The translations under genes and the position numbers were made by a program. The notes beneath the pieces are model-generated. The model was given only the letters and a program-made list of their open reading frames with translations, did not search any database and had not been told where the DNA came from. This document shows, one piece after another, positions 34,039 through 43,049 of a stretch of 64,000 nt of DNA (position 1 is the stretch's first letter; each line of letters opens with the position of its first letter). The stretch comes from an uncultured Bacteroidia bacterium (GTDB lineage Bacteria > Bacteroidota > Bacteroidia > Bacteroidales > UBA932), in NCBI GenBank assembly GCA_902789245.1, contig CADAND010000001.1, positions 124,001 to 188,000 on the forward strand, read 5' to 3'.

Positions 34039-36860
34039 CGTCCGCAGATATTTTTAAAGTCACACCATTCGCAGGTCTTTGTATCTTCCGTCCGCCGGAA
34101 GGGAACGGCAGGATCGGCGAGCTGGCCGAGCAGACCGTGAAGCCGCTCCTCCATCAGGGTCAGGAAGCGGCCGCCGACCGCCACGCTCTCCACTTCTTTG
34201 ACGAAGAGGCGCGAGGGCTGGTAGATGGAGTTGACGATCCGGCTGCCTTTCAGGGCGGCGTCGCCCGCGACGAAGCGGTCGTAGAGATAGAGTTGAAGCG
34301 CAATTTTGGGGCGCTTGGCGTTGTCGTCGCCGAAGAGTGCGTCCACCACTTCCTCGGCGTTGGCGTCGTTGATCAGGAAATCCTCGTCCGTCACCTTGCC
34401 GGTCTTGTAGTCCACGACACGCACTTCCCCGGGCAGCAGGCTGTCCAGCCGGTCGATGAAGCCGATGAAGTGGAAACCGTCGATATCCGTGGTGCGTTTC
34501 AGTTCGAGGCCGTGGATGCGGAAGGCTTCCCGGCCGGCCGCCGCGAGCAGCTCCAGATCGCGCTGGACGACCTTGCGGACGTAGTGGCAGATCTGGTCTT
34601 CGAAGATGATGTTGCGTCCGCTCACCTCGAAGCAGTGGAGCTTCTCCAGCATCCTTTCACGGACGACTTCCTTGATCCGGGTGCCCTCCAGCAGGCCGTG
34701 CAGGTACTCGCGCGAGACTTCCGGGCGCTTGTAGAGCGCCTGCATCGTTTCGTGGAAGACGTTGCCGAAGTCGTTCGCCTCCAGCGTCTCGCTCACTTCC
34801 TCCTGCTCCTTGAGGCCGCAGACGGTCTTGTAATAGAATTTCGCCGGGCAGGAAAGATAATCCTGCAGGGCGGAGGCGGAGAGATTCTTCTCCCGGAGGA
34901 TCCCGAGGTGCTCCGCCGTCTTGGGGATTTCCGTCGCCTCTTCGTGGCTCCCGGCGATGTCCGCGCGCAGCGCGAAACGGTGGGTCTCGACGCCGAAATG
35001 CATCTCCAGCTGCTTGATGTAGCGGCTCTCCTCGCCGCCCCGCACGCCTTCGGTGCGGGAGTCGAAGAGCAGCCACACCTTCCCGGCGCGCTGGATCATC
35101 CGGTAGAAATAGTACGCCCAGACGGCGTCCTGGTACTCGTAGGTGGGCAGGCCGAAGCCCTTGCGCAGCTCCGCCGGCACGAAGGAGGATGCGACGCTGC
35201 GACGCGGGAACATGCCCTCGTTGCAGCTCAGTACGATCAGGTTCTGGAAGTCGAGGGCGCGCGTCTCCAGCGGGCCCATCACCTGCAGGCCCTTCAGCGG
35301 CTCGCCCCGGAACGGGACGGCCGCCGCGCCGAGCAGCTTGCCCAGCAGGCGGAAGTACGTGGTCGGGAGAATGTCCAGCCGGCAGTCGCGCAGGCGCCCC
35401 ACGGCGAGGTAGTACTCGCGGGCGAAATCCTGCTCCAGCGCCATCCCGGGCGCGTCCTTGAGCCGAGTGCCCAGCTCGCCCAGCAGCTCCTGCTGGTAGT
35501 CCTCCAGGGCGCGGATGACCTCTTCGCCTGCCACGCCGGGATCCCGGACCACCGGCCGGAAAATGAGGTCGAAGAGCGGCAGGCCGCTGAGTTCGGACTG
35601 CGGGATATAGTAGCGGGCGTCCTTGCGCACGGCGGCGGCTTTTTCGCGCCCCGCCTCGCCCGTCAAAGTCTTGAAAATGCTGTTGGAGAAGATGCTCCAG
35701 ACCTGCCTGTGGTAGAAATACCACTGCCCGTCCTTCTCGCGCAGGTGCATCTGCAGGGCGGCCACGTCGTCCATCAGGGCGCTCAGCGCACTGCCCGACA
35801 TCGGGTAGCCCATGGTCACGTTGATGTCCTTGAACCGCTCCGGCAGGGAATTCAGGACCGGAATCAGCAGGCTCTCGTCCGGCAGCACGACGGCCGTCTC
35901 GATGCCGTCGGCGCCGAGCCTGTCCAGGATGGCCGGGATCTGCTTGGCCTGCCCTACACCCGAGGGGACGCTGAGCACGTTGATTTCCGGCGTGCCGAGG
36001 CCCTCCGGATCGGGGGTGAAGGCCTGCGGGAAATCGCTGATATTGTCCGAGAGGAACTTGGCGGATTTGTTGTGCGGGTCGCGGATCCACTCGCTGCTGA
36101 AGTCCCAGCAGAACTCCGCCAGGTGCGCCTGGTGCAGGCGCCGCATCAGCCGTTTCTCGCACTCGTTGAGGGCGTTCAGCCCGACGAAGACGAATTTCCT
36201 CACCGCCGGGAAGCGCTCCGCCATCAGGTCCGCGGCGGACGACTCCTGCAGACGGTCGGCCAGTGCACGGTACACCTGCCCTTCGGTAGCCATTCCCTTT
36301 TCGCGCAGACGCGCGTGGAAATCGCGGTACAGCGGCAGCAGCAGGTTCCAGATGCGCCGGAAGGCCTCCTTGTACTCGCCGCCCGTGTGGAAATGTTTCA
36401 GGAACTGCCGGATGGCGGCCTCCTGCGTCTCGTCCAGGTAGTCGAAGCTGTCCTGGATGCTTCGGAAATCGGCGATGTTCGTGAAGAGCTTTTCGGGATC
36501 GACGAGGTACTTGTCCACGTCGGCGAAGTCCGACAGCAGCACCCCGCCCCAGAAGATGAAATCGTCCAGCGGCTCGGCCTTCGGGCCTCCGTCACGCTCG
36601 TAGAGCGGCTTGTAGCAGTCGTAGAGCTCGAGCAACAGGTGCACCTGGTCTGTCTGGCGGGCGTCCGCGAGGCGGTAGAAGAAGTCGTTCATCGTGTACA
36701 GGGCCGGTACGCGCATCGGACGGCCGCCGGCCCGGACGCAGTCGCCCAGATACATGCGGAAGAACGCCAGCGCACGCCGGTTCGGGAAGATGAAGCACAG
36801 GTCTTCAACTTCGCCTGCAGCATAATAATGCTGCGCCACCTGGGCGAGGAACGGAGTCAT
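34035..36860 (-). CDS. addB: AddB-like PD-(D/E)XK nuclease subunit
   Basis: 941 residues. The inactivated-helicase region lacks a Walker A motif. The C-terminal nuclease has EVRVVDYKTGKV with Asp and Lys. Four cysteines flank it: YLSCPAKFYYK upstream and CEWCDFKNIC (C-x2-C-x5-C) at the end, the iron-sulphur staple of AddB-type nucleases. It works with AddA in break repair. Its ATG lies 5 nt after a -7 box, suggesting an almost leaderless transcript. Confidence 0.87.
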   Translation of the reverse strand: MTPFLAQVAQHYYAAGEVEDLCFIFPNRRALAFFRMYLGDCVRAGGRPMRVPALYTMNDFFYRLADARQTDQVHLLLELYDCYKPLYERDGGPKAEPLDDFIFWGGVLLSDFADVDKYLVDPEKLFTNIADFRSIQDSFDYLDETQEAAIRQFLKHFHTGGEYKEAFRRIWNLLLPLYRDFHARLREKGMATEGQVYRALADRLQESSAADLMAERFPAVRKFVFVGLNALNECEKRLMRRLHQAHLAEFCWDFSSEWIRDPHNKSAKFLSDNISDFPQAFTPDPEGLGTPEINVLSVPSGVGQAKQIPAILDRLGADGIETAVVLPDESLLIPVLNSLPERFKDINVTMGYPMSGSALSALMDDVAALQMHLREKDGQWYFYHRQVWSIFSNSIFKTLTGEAGREKAAAVRKDARYYIPQSELSGLPLFDLIFRPVVRDPGVAGEEVIRALEDYQQELLGELGTRLKDAPGMALEQDFAREYYLAVGRLRDCRLDILPTTYFRLLGKLLGAAAVPFRGEPLKGLQVMGPLETRALDFQNLIVLSCNEGMFPRRSVASSFVPAELRKGFGLPTYEYQDAVWAYYFYRMIQRAGKVWLLFDSRTEGVRGGEESRYIKQLEMHFGVETHRFALRADIAGSHEEATEIPKTAEHLGILREKNLSASALQDYLSCPAKFYYKTVCGLKEQEEVSETLEANDFGNVFHETMQALYKRPEVSREYLHGLLEGTRIKEVVRERMLEKLHCFEVSGRNIIFEDQICHYVRKVVQRDLELLAAAGREAFRIHGLELKRTTDIDGFHFIGFIDRLDSLLPGEVRVVDYKTGKVTDEDFLINDANAEEVVDALFGDDNAKRPKIALQLYLYDRFVAGDAALKGSRIVNSIYQPSRLFVKEVESVAVGGRFLTLMEERLHGLLGQLADPAVPFRRTEDTKTCEWCDFKNICGR

Positions 36861-36865
36861 AGGTG

Positions 36866-36873
36866 CAAATATA
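36866..36873 (-). promoter_or_regulatory. -7 box of addB-addA
   Basis: TATATTTG on the minus strand ends 5 nt before the addB ATG at 36860. Confidence 0.55.
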
Positions 36874-36917
36874 GGAAAATAAACAGGATCCGTTTCAGGG
36901 AAAGGCCCATATCTGAT

Positions 36918-36973
36918 ACAGAATCGTGAATTTGCAATTCCGTAACAGTAGTCGACTGTTTTCTATTCCCGAT
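36918..36973. repeat. Left flanking repeat of the AT-rich island
   Basis: It begins ACAGAATCGTGAATTTGC and ends GTTTTCTATTCCCGAT. It is about three-quarters identical, in the same orientation, to 42046-42101. The core is an imperfect palindrome. Confidence 0.65.
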
Positions 36974-37068
36974 TTGAAATCAACCAGACCTTCACAAATC
37001 CGGCACTCCACAATTGTTCCTAAGTGACCCATAAAAATGACTATTGGTTGATAATCAAGAATTATTCA

Positions 37069-37076
37069 TATATTTG
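37069..37076 (+). promoter_or_regulatory. -7 box of the island operon
   Basis: TATATTTG with TTG 18-22 nt upstream (37044-37050). The leader to the start at 37180 would be about 100 nt and contains a possible attenuator hairpin. Confidence 0.5.
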
Positions 37077-37179
37077 CCTTGTCCCTCGGGACGTTACATA
37101 ATGATAAAAGTGATGTGCTCCGCACTTTTTATATTACCACTAACTACCGCGAGGGGGCACGGCGGACTGATATCCGATT

Positions 37180-38940
37180 ATGTTGAGAATCCTTTTAAGG
37201 TGGATTCCTCTCCTTCTTTCTTTCATGGGAGTCATTTACTCCTGTGAGAAGCCGAACCAACCCCAGCCACAGCCAGAGAACAAACCGGCCATCACGATTC
37301 CATCTCAAAGTCAGGCTGTTTTCAATGACGGCATATCGTTTCCCACTCCTTCTTCGCAGCAGGAGAATCAGCCTCAGACGCAGACTTTCACATTCATGGC
37401 GACGGAATCATGGACTACATCGATTACGGACACTAAATCCTCAACGTGGCTGACGGTGGAGCCAAGCTCAGGTGGTGCAGGGTCGGTCAACATGACGGTA
37501 AAAGCGGATCCGAATGTTACAGACAAGGCCCGCAAAGCCACAGTGAGCATCAAATGCGGTAGCACGACAGTGTCATTCACGGTTGAGCAAGCCGCCAAGC
37601 CTGCCGATCCTGCCGATCCTGTCGATCCTGTCGATCCTGTCGATCCTGTCGAACCTGTCGAACCGATAGCTGTCACCTCGATTTCGCTGAATAAAAAAGA
37701 ACTAGTGCTTTCCGAAGGAGACAGCGAAACGCTCGTCGCGACGGTCAAACCCGATGATGCGACAGACAAAACGGTGACCTGGAGTAGCTCAAACGATTCG
37801 ATTGCAACCGTGGATAAGAACGGCCAAGTCACGGCTGTCAAAGAGGGCGCTGCCGTCATTACAGCGAAAGCCGGAGAAAAGAGCGCCACATGTGATGTGA
37901 CGGTGAACGCTTCTGCCATTCCGGTATCAGGTATTACTTTGGGAGAGGAGGAGCTTTCTCTGGAGGTAGGGACCTCGTTCCATTCCTTGTATGCCGTGGT
38001 CTCCCCGGTAAATGCCACAGATAAGACGGTCGTTTGGACCAACTCGGACGATACCGTCATTGCTATTTGCACTGAAGAGGACAACCCCAATGGCCTTGTC
38101 GTAACAGCACGTAAAGAAGGTACTTCTACTATTACTGCGACGGCAGGCGGTAAATCTGCTACTTGTGTCGTTACAGTCTCTCCTAAAACAGAGATTTCTT
38201 TGTTGTATTCAAGTCTGTCGCTGGTTGAAGGCGAATCCAAAACCATAACGGTTAGAACTGTCCCGGAGAATGCAAAAGTAACTTGGGAGAGTTCAGATGA
38301 AAATGTTGCTACGGTTGATGCTGGTGGAACAGTGACGGCAAAGAAAGAAGGCAGTGCGACGATTACAGCCAGAAACGGAGAAAAATACGCCACGTGTGTC
38401 GTAACGGTACGCAGGAAATTTGAACTCAACAAGTATGAATTAACACTTGCAGAAGGAGACTCGGAGACACTGACAACGACCATTCAATACGATGACGCGA
38501 CTGGGGAAAGCGTATCGTGGTCAAGTGGGAGTGAGATTACTGCCATAGTGGATGATAATGGTAAAGTTACAGGCGTTTCATTTGGAAATACTATTATTTA
38601 TGCCATTTTGGGGTATGAAGTTCTTAGATGCGCAGTGACTGTAGTCAAAAAGATAACGCTTAACAAAGATATTATAACCCTAAAGGAAGGCGAATCCGAG
38701 ACGCTTATTGCAACCGTCTACCCGGATGACGCAGAAGACAAAACCGTGGCCTGGTCTTCGTCTGACAAGAGTGTTGCCACGGTGGACGCCTCTGGCAAAG
38801 TCACAGCGCTCTTGGAGGGAAAAGCACGAATCTCTGCAACGATTGGATCAAGAAGCGCTTATTGCGATGTGTATGTTGAGAGAAAGGATATTGAGAGTGA
38901 TGATCCGGAGGGTTTTTCAAATCATGAAACAGAATGGTAG
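37180..38940 (+). CDS. Surface lipoprotein with BACON and about five BIG2 Ig-like domains
   Basis: 586 residues. Lipoprotein signal with Cys near residue 23 (MGVIYSCEK). A BACON-type domain is at about 67-137 (ATESWTTSI, STWLTVEPSSGGAG, VSFTVEQ). A linker of DP/EP repeats (about 141-162) follows, then five BIG2 domains of about 80 residues, each with the pattern LNKxEL..EGDSETL, TWSSSN..IATVDxNGxVTA and KEGxAxITA. These domains usually bind glycans or act as stalks. There is no enzyme domain. Base composition is much lower in GC than its neighbours. The next gene starts within 15 bp of its stop. Confidence 0.88.
   Translation: MLRILLRWIPLLLSFMGVIYSCEKPNQPQPQPENKPAITIPSQSQAVFNDGISFPTPSSQQENQPQTQTFTFMATESWTTSITDTKSSTWLTVEPSSGGAGSVNMTVKADPNVTDKARKATVSIKCGSTTVSFTVEQAAKPADPADPVDPVDPVDPVEPVEPIAVTSISLNKKELVLSEGDSETLVATVKPDDATDKTVTWSSSNDSIATVDKNGQVTAVKEGAAVITAKAGEKSATCDVTVNASAIPVSGITLGEEELSLEVGTSFHSLYAVVSPVNATDKTVVWTNSDDTVIAICTEEDNPNGLVVTARKEGTSTITATAGGKSATCVVTVSPKTEISLLYSSLSLVEGESKTITVRTVPENAKVTWESSDENVATVDAGGTVTAKKEGSATITARNGEKYATCVVTVRRKFELNKYELTLAEGDSETLTTTIQYDDATGESVSWSSGSEITAIVDDNGKVTGVSFGNTIIYAILGYEVLRCAVTVVKKITLNKDIITLKEGESETLIATVYPDDAEDKTVAWSSSDKSVATVDASGKVTALLEGKARISATIGSRSAYCDVYVERKDIESDDPEGFSNHETEW
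37602..37661 (+). repeat. In-frame 9-bp tandem repeats (DPV/DPA linker)
   Basis: Units related to GATCCTGTC are repeated about seven times, encoding alternating Asp/Glu-Pro-Ala/Val. A change in copy number would keep the frame and alter linker length between BACON and BIG2 domains. Confidence 0.8.
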
Positions 38941-38954
38941 ATAAAAAATCAACA

Positions 38955-41900
38955 ATGAGATACAGTATTTTTTTCGTTTCCGTGTTCCTTATACTCTCCA
39001 GTTGTGTGAGGGAACTTCACCCGGATAACGTCGCGATAAGGTCATTTGATTCCTTTTTTACGGAAGTCGAAGGAGCCGTTGATACCAAGGTTTTATTGGA
39101 TGGGACAACCATCAAATGGGAAACAATGGACGAGATTGTCGTTTTTAGCGATATTCAGGGGCCGGAAATCTATTATCGGCAGGATGATGGTTTGTTCCAC
39201 GGAGGCAAAGTAAGTGGAACGGTCTTTTATGCTTATCCAAAGTATAATGCCGGTAGTAACTTTAAATATGATCCGGATTCACCGACGATTCTGAAACGCG
39301 ATGGGATTGGCGAAGTTAACAAGAATTATGTCAAACTCCCTATGGTGGCTAAAAGTTCTGACAATCGTTTCACATTTAAGCAGACAACGGGGCTTTTGCA
39401 TTTTAAGATACACGAATCGCCCGAGATCAATATTTCGCTACTTACGATTCATGCTAATGGCTGCGAAGCAATTAATGGCGCCGGAACCGTTGATTTAACT
39501 GAGGATGCACCAATTTATCGCCTCTCCGTTGGGAATGGTGCCGTGATAGATGATTCAGCATGGGAGACAGCTCAATATAATAATTGGATGTATTGGGATA
39601 ACTCTGATCAGCAGGGTGATAGGGATTATTATGTCCCGGTTCCTGTGATGACTCTGCCGAATGGGTTCACGCTAACGATAAAGTATACCGATGAAAATGG
39701 CGTGGAGCGGGAACTTGATAAAGTCACAACGAAAAGTGTCGAAATCTCACGAGCCCAAATGCTGACATATTCGCTTGCAAACTTTGATAGCGAATTACAA
39801 CTTGCTCTTGCGTCTGAACGGGAGGCGCTGATTGCGTTTTATAAAGCGTTGGATGGTGACCACTGGCTGAACAAAACGAATTGGTGCTCGGATAAACCGG
39901 TGAGCGACTGGTATGGTATACACGTTTCCAAATCAGGACGGGTAGATAATATTGTTCTTTTCGTCAACGGATTGAATGGTGCATTCTCAGACGCGGTTAA
40001 GGCGATAACACCTCTGTCTGAACTGGAAGGACTTAATTTATTAGGGAATAACTTGACAGGGCCGATTCCGGCTGAGATAAAGGTATTTGAAAAGCTTAAG
40101 CATCTAGGATTAAGTTCTAATAAAATCACAAGTATTCCCGAAGAGATTGGTGCCTTGAAGTCGTTGGAAAAATTATTACTTGACGGGAATGATTTGACAG
40201 GGCCTATTCCGCATTCTATAGGTCAACTCAGCAAACTAAGAATTGCCCAGTTTTCAATATATGCGGGATCAACGGCCGATGGCCTTAGCGGAAACCTTCC
40301 GGAAGAGATCACCAATCTTCACGAATTAGAGTATTTTGGCCTACAGGGTAACTGGCTGCTGTCTGGAGTTATTCCCGCCGCTTTCTCCAATTGGGAGCTC
40401 TGGGACTATATGTGGCCAGCGATGATAGAAAGTAATCTGGAATTTGGAGAGGCGGCACCGCACTGTCCGGAGTTTGATGTTGCTTTGCCGGATGGAACGC
40501 ATATCACATCCGATATATTGCAAGAGAATTCTCTCACGATCTTGTTCGAGTGGGCGACGTGGTGCGATTACGTGAAAAGTTTTCTCCCCTTGCTAAAGAG
40601 TGCCTACAGCGCCTTCAAAGGCCAGGGGCTGGCTATACTTAGTTTTTGTGATCCTAGCGAGTCCGAAGAGGCTATTCAACAATTTATGCAGTCCTATGAA
40701 TTCTCCTGGCCGAATTTTATTGCTACCAGAAACGATAGGGATACCGGGAAAAAAGGCAATAATATTCCTAGTGCTTTATCTCCAGCGTATTTGGGCATCG
40801 TTCCTGGAATAACGATTTTTGATCGTGAAGGGAAAGTGGTATATACGAATGCTAATTCCAACTGGGCGGAAACATTCGTGCCCTTTATCGCAGATTGGTT
40901 CGACAGTGATTGGGATGCAAGTGATGCGTTGGTCTATACGTCCTCGGACTATGACAGAGATGGAGACGTGATCCCGCTTCAGGCTGCAAGCGAAGGTGCC
41001 GGGATCAATCTGGTTATTATGGGAGATGCGTTCAGCGACCGGCTTATCTCTGGCGGAACCTACCTGACCCAGGCTCAACGCGTTATGGAGACGTTCTTTG
41101 ACGAGGAGCCCTATAAATCGCACCGGAACCTTTTCAATGTTTATCTGGTTGAAGCCGTTTCCAAGAATGAATTCTTGTTCGGCGATACGGTATTCAGTAC
41201 GGCGTGGGGGAAAGAAGGACGTTTAGCAGAGGAGGTCACGGGTAATCATTCAAGAGTAATAGAGTATGCACAGAAGGCGTTAACTTCCGAACAGATGAAT
41301 GACGCACTGATACTTGTGATGATGAACACGGGAAACTATTGTGGTACGTGTTATCCCTTCCTTATGGATTCTGGTGATTATGGAAGAGGATTGTCAATTG
41401 CTTATTTCCCGACAATCACCGATCAAGACAAGTTTGCGGGTATTCTCCAGCATGAAGCTGGGCATGGTTTTGCGAAGTTGGCTGATGAGTACGTTAGGGA
41501 TAATGGATGGGCCTCAGATGCATTTATTGAAGCCCATCGGGCGGATCAGCAATTCGGGCACTGGAAGAATGTATCTTTTAGTTCGGATCCTTCAGAAGTC
41601 GGGTGGGCTCGTTTCCTCACGGATGAGCGGTACTCAGCGGAAGGACTGGGCGTTTTTACTGGAGGTAGCACATATTTGCATGGCGTTTGGCGCCCAACGG
41701 AGAACAGTATCATGAATGACAACACCGGAGGCTTCAACGCGCCGTCGCGGTATGCGATCTGGTACAGGATTAATAAGCTGGCGTTTGGGGCGGATTGCTT
41801 CGACGGAATGACTCCCGAGCAGATTTATGAGGAGTTTGTTGAATTCGATCTGTCGACGAGACCGGCCCCGGCCCCGGCCCCGGCCCCGGCTGCGACGGCA

Positions 41901-41990
41901 GCGGCACGGCATAGGAGCTACGTGGAGAAGCCGTTCGAGCCGCTGGCGCCGCCGGTGGTCCATAGAGGATCCTGGCGGGATATTCGGTAG
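38955..41990 (+). CDS. Multidomain lipoprotein: fimbrillin-like, LRR, TlpA-like and M64 metallopeptidase domains
   Basis: 1011 residues from ATG 38955; ATG 38934 (7 bp overlap with the previous stop) is an alternative. Lipobox LILSSC. About 25-280: fimbrillin-like beta domain (KVLLDGTTIKWETMDEIVVF). About 332-475: leucine-rich repeats of the LxxLxLxxNxLTGPIP type. About 508-640: thioredoxin/TlpA-like fold in which WCxxC is WCDYV, so the second cysteine is missing. About 680-968: M64 peptidase with HEAGH at 833-837 followed by LADEY. The tail is Pro-Ala repeats and basic residues. It is likely an extracellular protease. Its low GC contrasts with flanking genes, while the tail is GC-rich. Confidence 0.8.
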   Translation: MRYSIFFVSVFLILSSCVRELHPDNVAIRSFDSFFTEVEGAVDTKVLLDGTTIKWETMDEIVVFSDIQGPEIYYRQDDGLFHGGKVSGTVFYAYPKYNAGSNFKYDPDSPTILKRDGIGEVNKNYVKLPMVAKSSDNRFTFKQTTGLLHFKIHESPEINISLLTIHANGCEAINGAGTVDLTEDAPIYRLSVGNGAVIDDSAWETAQYNNWMYWDNSDQQGDRDYYVPVPVMTLPNGFTLTIKYTDENGVERELDKVTTKSVEISRAQMLTYSLANFDSELQLALASEREALIAFYKALDGDHWLNKTNWCSDKPVSDWYGIHVSKSGRVDNIVLFVNGLNGAFSDAVKAITPLSELEGLNLLGNNLTGPIPAEIKVFEKLKHLGLSSNKITSIPEEIGALKSLEKLLLDGNDLTGPIPHSIGQLSKLRIAQFSIYAGSTADGLSGNLPEEITNLHELEYFGLQGNWLLSGVIPAAFSNWELWDYMWPAMIESNLEFGEAAPHCPEFDVALPDGTHITSDILQENSLTILFEWATWCDYVKSFLPLLKSAYSAFKGQGLAILSFCDPSESEEAIQQFMQSYEFSWPNFIATRNDRDTGKKGNNIPSALSPAYLGIVPGITIFDREGKVVYTNANSNWAETFVPFIADWFDSDWDASDALVYTSSDYDRDGDVIPLQAASEGAGINLVIMGDAFSDRLISGGTYLTQAQRVMETFFDEEPYKSHRNLFNVYLVEAVSKNEFLFGDTVFSTAWGKEGRLAEEVTGNHSRVIEYAQKALTSEQMNDALILVMMNTGNYCGTCYPFLMDSGDYGRGLSIAYFPTITDQDKFAGILQHEAGHGFAKLADEYVRDNGWASDAFIEAHRADQQFGHWKNVSFSSDPSEVGWARFLTDERYSAEGLGVFTGGSTYLHGVWRPTENSIMNDNTGGFNAPSRYAIWYRINKLAFGADCFDGMTPEQIYEEFVEFDLSTRPAPAPAPAPAATAAARHRSYVEKPFEPLAPPVVHRGSWRDIR
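41861..41890 (+). repeat. GGCCCC hexamer repeats encoding a Pro-Ala tail
   Basis: CCGGCCCCGGCCCCGGCC and further copies encode PAPAPAPAPA in the last 50 residues of the M64 protein. The shift from AT-rich to very GC-rich sequence is abrupt here. Confidence 0.75.
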
Positions 41991-42019
41991 GAGATTCGCC
42001 GGCTTCGACCGGCGAATCC
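41991..42019. repeat. GATTCGCCGG palindromic repeat
   Basis: GAGATTCGCCGGCTTCG then ACCGGCGAATCC: arms GATTCGCCGG/CCGGCGAATC. It begins right after the stop of the M64 gene and is the inverse of the copy at 51784-51813. Confidence 0.75.
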
Positions 42020-42042
42020 GTTATAGAATGAGGCTCTTTTTA

Positions 42043-42080
42043 GTTACAGAATCGCAATTTCGCGATTCTGTAACATTTTT
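42043..42080 (+). terminator. Hairpin terminator after the island operon
   Basis: GTTACAGAATCGC (42044-42056), short loop, GCGATTCTGTAAC (42062-42074), then ATTTTTC. The near-perfect stem and the T run suit termination of the plus-strand operon. Confidence 0.65.
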
Positions 42081-42101
42081 CGGTCGTTTTCTGTTCCCGA
42101 T
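42046..42101. repeat. Right flanking repeat of the AT-rich island
   Basis: It begins ACAGAATCGCAATTTCGC and ends GTTTTCTGTTCCCGAT. It aligns with 36918-36973. It overlaps the terminator hairpin and runs into a reverse GTCATTCC-family repeat (to 42116). Confidence 0.65.
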
Positions 42102-42136
42102 CAGGTCAGGAATGACGGGAGGGAAGCCTGGAATGA

Positions 42137-43027
42137 CTACTCCGTTGCCGGAATGATGATCTTGTAGGTCTTGCCGGCCTTGTTGGTCAGCTTGTCGCTG
42201 CGGAGCCAGAGGTTGGCTTCTTTGAGGAAGAAATAGGTGGTGCCGTGCTCCTCGGCGAAGTCCGTCAGGTTCGGGATGGCGGTGCTGACGGAGACGGTCT
42301 TCTTCGTGGCGGGGTAGGTGTAGACCTCGCCCGGCTCCACGTGGAAGCCGAATTCCTCCGGGTTCTCCATGAAATACTTGGCCGTCAGGATGCGGAACAT
42401 GTAGCGGGACGTCTCCGTGGGCAGGAACAGGTCCATGGCCAGCGGCTGACGCTGGCTGGCGATGCGCTGGGTGATGCCGTTCTGGCCGGCGTTGTAGCTC
42501 GCGGCAACGGTCATCCAGTCGCCATATTTCTCGTAGGCCTCCAGGAGATACTTGCAGGCGGCTTCGGTCGATTTCTCGATGTTGTAGCGCTCGTCCACCT
42601 CGTCTGCGACCTCCAGGCCGTACGCGCGGCCGGTGGCCTTGAGGAACTGCCACGGACCGGCCGCGCCCGCCGAACTGACGGACTTGGGGTCCAGGTTGCA
42701 CTCGATGGCCATCAGGTATTTCAGGTCCTCCGGGACGCCGTTTTTCTTCAGGATCGGGACGATCCGGGAGAACATGCGCTCCGCACGCTTGAGCATCAGC
42801 ACGGAGTTGGTGTGCCCGTACGTGAAGGCGACCAGCTCGCGGTCCATGCGCTCATAGAGGTCGGGCCGGTCGAAGCGGTAGGTCTGCCCGGCGAATTCGA
42901 TGTAGGCGGGCACCTTCGGCGCGACGAACTGGGTTTCCTGCGGAATATAGACGACCTGCCCGCACGCCGTGGCGGGAGCCGCCAGGCTGAACGCGGCCAG
43001 CAGGAGGATGAACGTTGCTCTCTTCAT
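42137..43027 (-). CDS. Lytic transglycosylase (GH23, MltD-like)
   Basis: 296 residues with a signal peptide (MKRATFILLLAAFSLAAPATA). The SLT domain has catalytic Glu109 in LMAIECNLDPKSVSSAGAAGPWQF, then AASYNAGQNGI. The C-terminal 80 residues (VEPGEVYTYPATKK, EEHGTTYFFLKEANLWL) replace the LysM repeats of true MltD. It cleaves glycan strands in the periplasm. It lies 22 bp after ftsK on the same strand, so it may be co-transcribed with the division genes. Confidence 0.88.
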   Translation of the reverse strand: MKRATFILLLAAFSLAAPATACGQVVYIPQETQFVAPKVPAYIEFAGQTYRFDRPDLYERMDRELVAFTYGHTNSVLMLKRAERMFSRIVPILKKNGVPEDLKYLMAIECNLDPKSVSSAGAAGPWQFLKATGRAYGLEVADEVDERYNIEKSTEAACKYLLEAYEKYGDWMTVAASYNAGQNGITQRIASQRQPLAMDLFLPTETSRYMFRILTAKYFMENPEEFGFHVEPGEVYTYPATKKTVSVSTAIPNLTDFAEEHGTTYFFLKEANLWLRSDKLTNKAGKTYKIIIPATE

Positions 43028-43049
43028 ATCGGTTAACGGATAATTGGTT

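Larger units (their letters stand above)
36874..37179. other. Intergenic stretch at the left edge of the AT-rich island
   Basis: It contains the left flanking repeat (36918-36973), a plus-strand -7 box TATATTTG (37069-37076) and a leader hairpin AAAGTG..CACTTT near 37103-37126 followed by TTATATT, which could attenuate transcription. Base composition drops sharply from the flanking addB gene. No gene is seen. Confidence 0.6.

Noticed and set aside
31714-36929. Two open frames of 800-970 codons opposite addA and addB
   Set aside because: Shadows of the helicase and nuclease genes, which carry clear motifs on the other strand.
37044-37247. 67-codon ORF before the BACON/BIG2 gene
   Set aside because: It starts upstream of the predicted transcript start and overlaps the lipoprotein signal in another frame.
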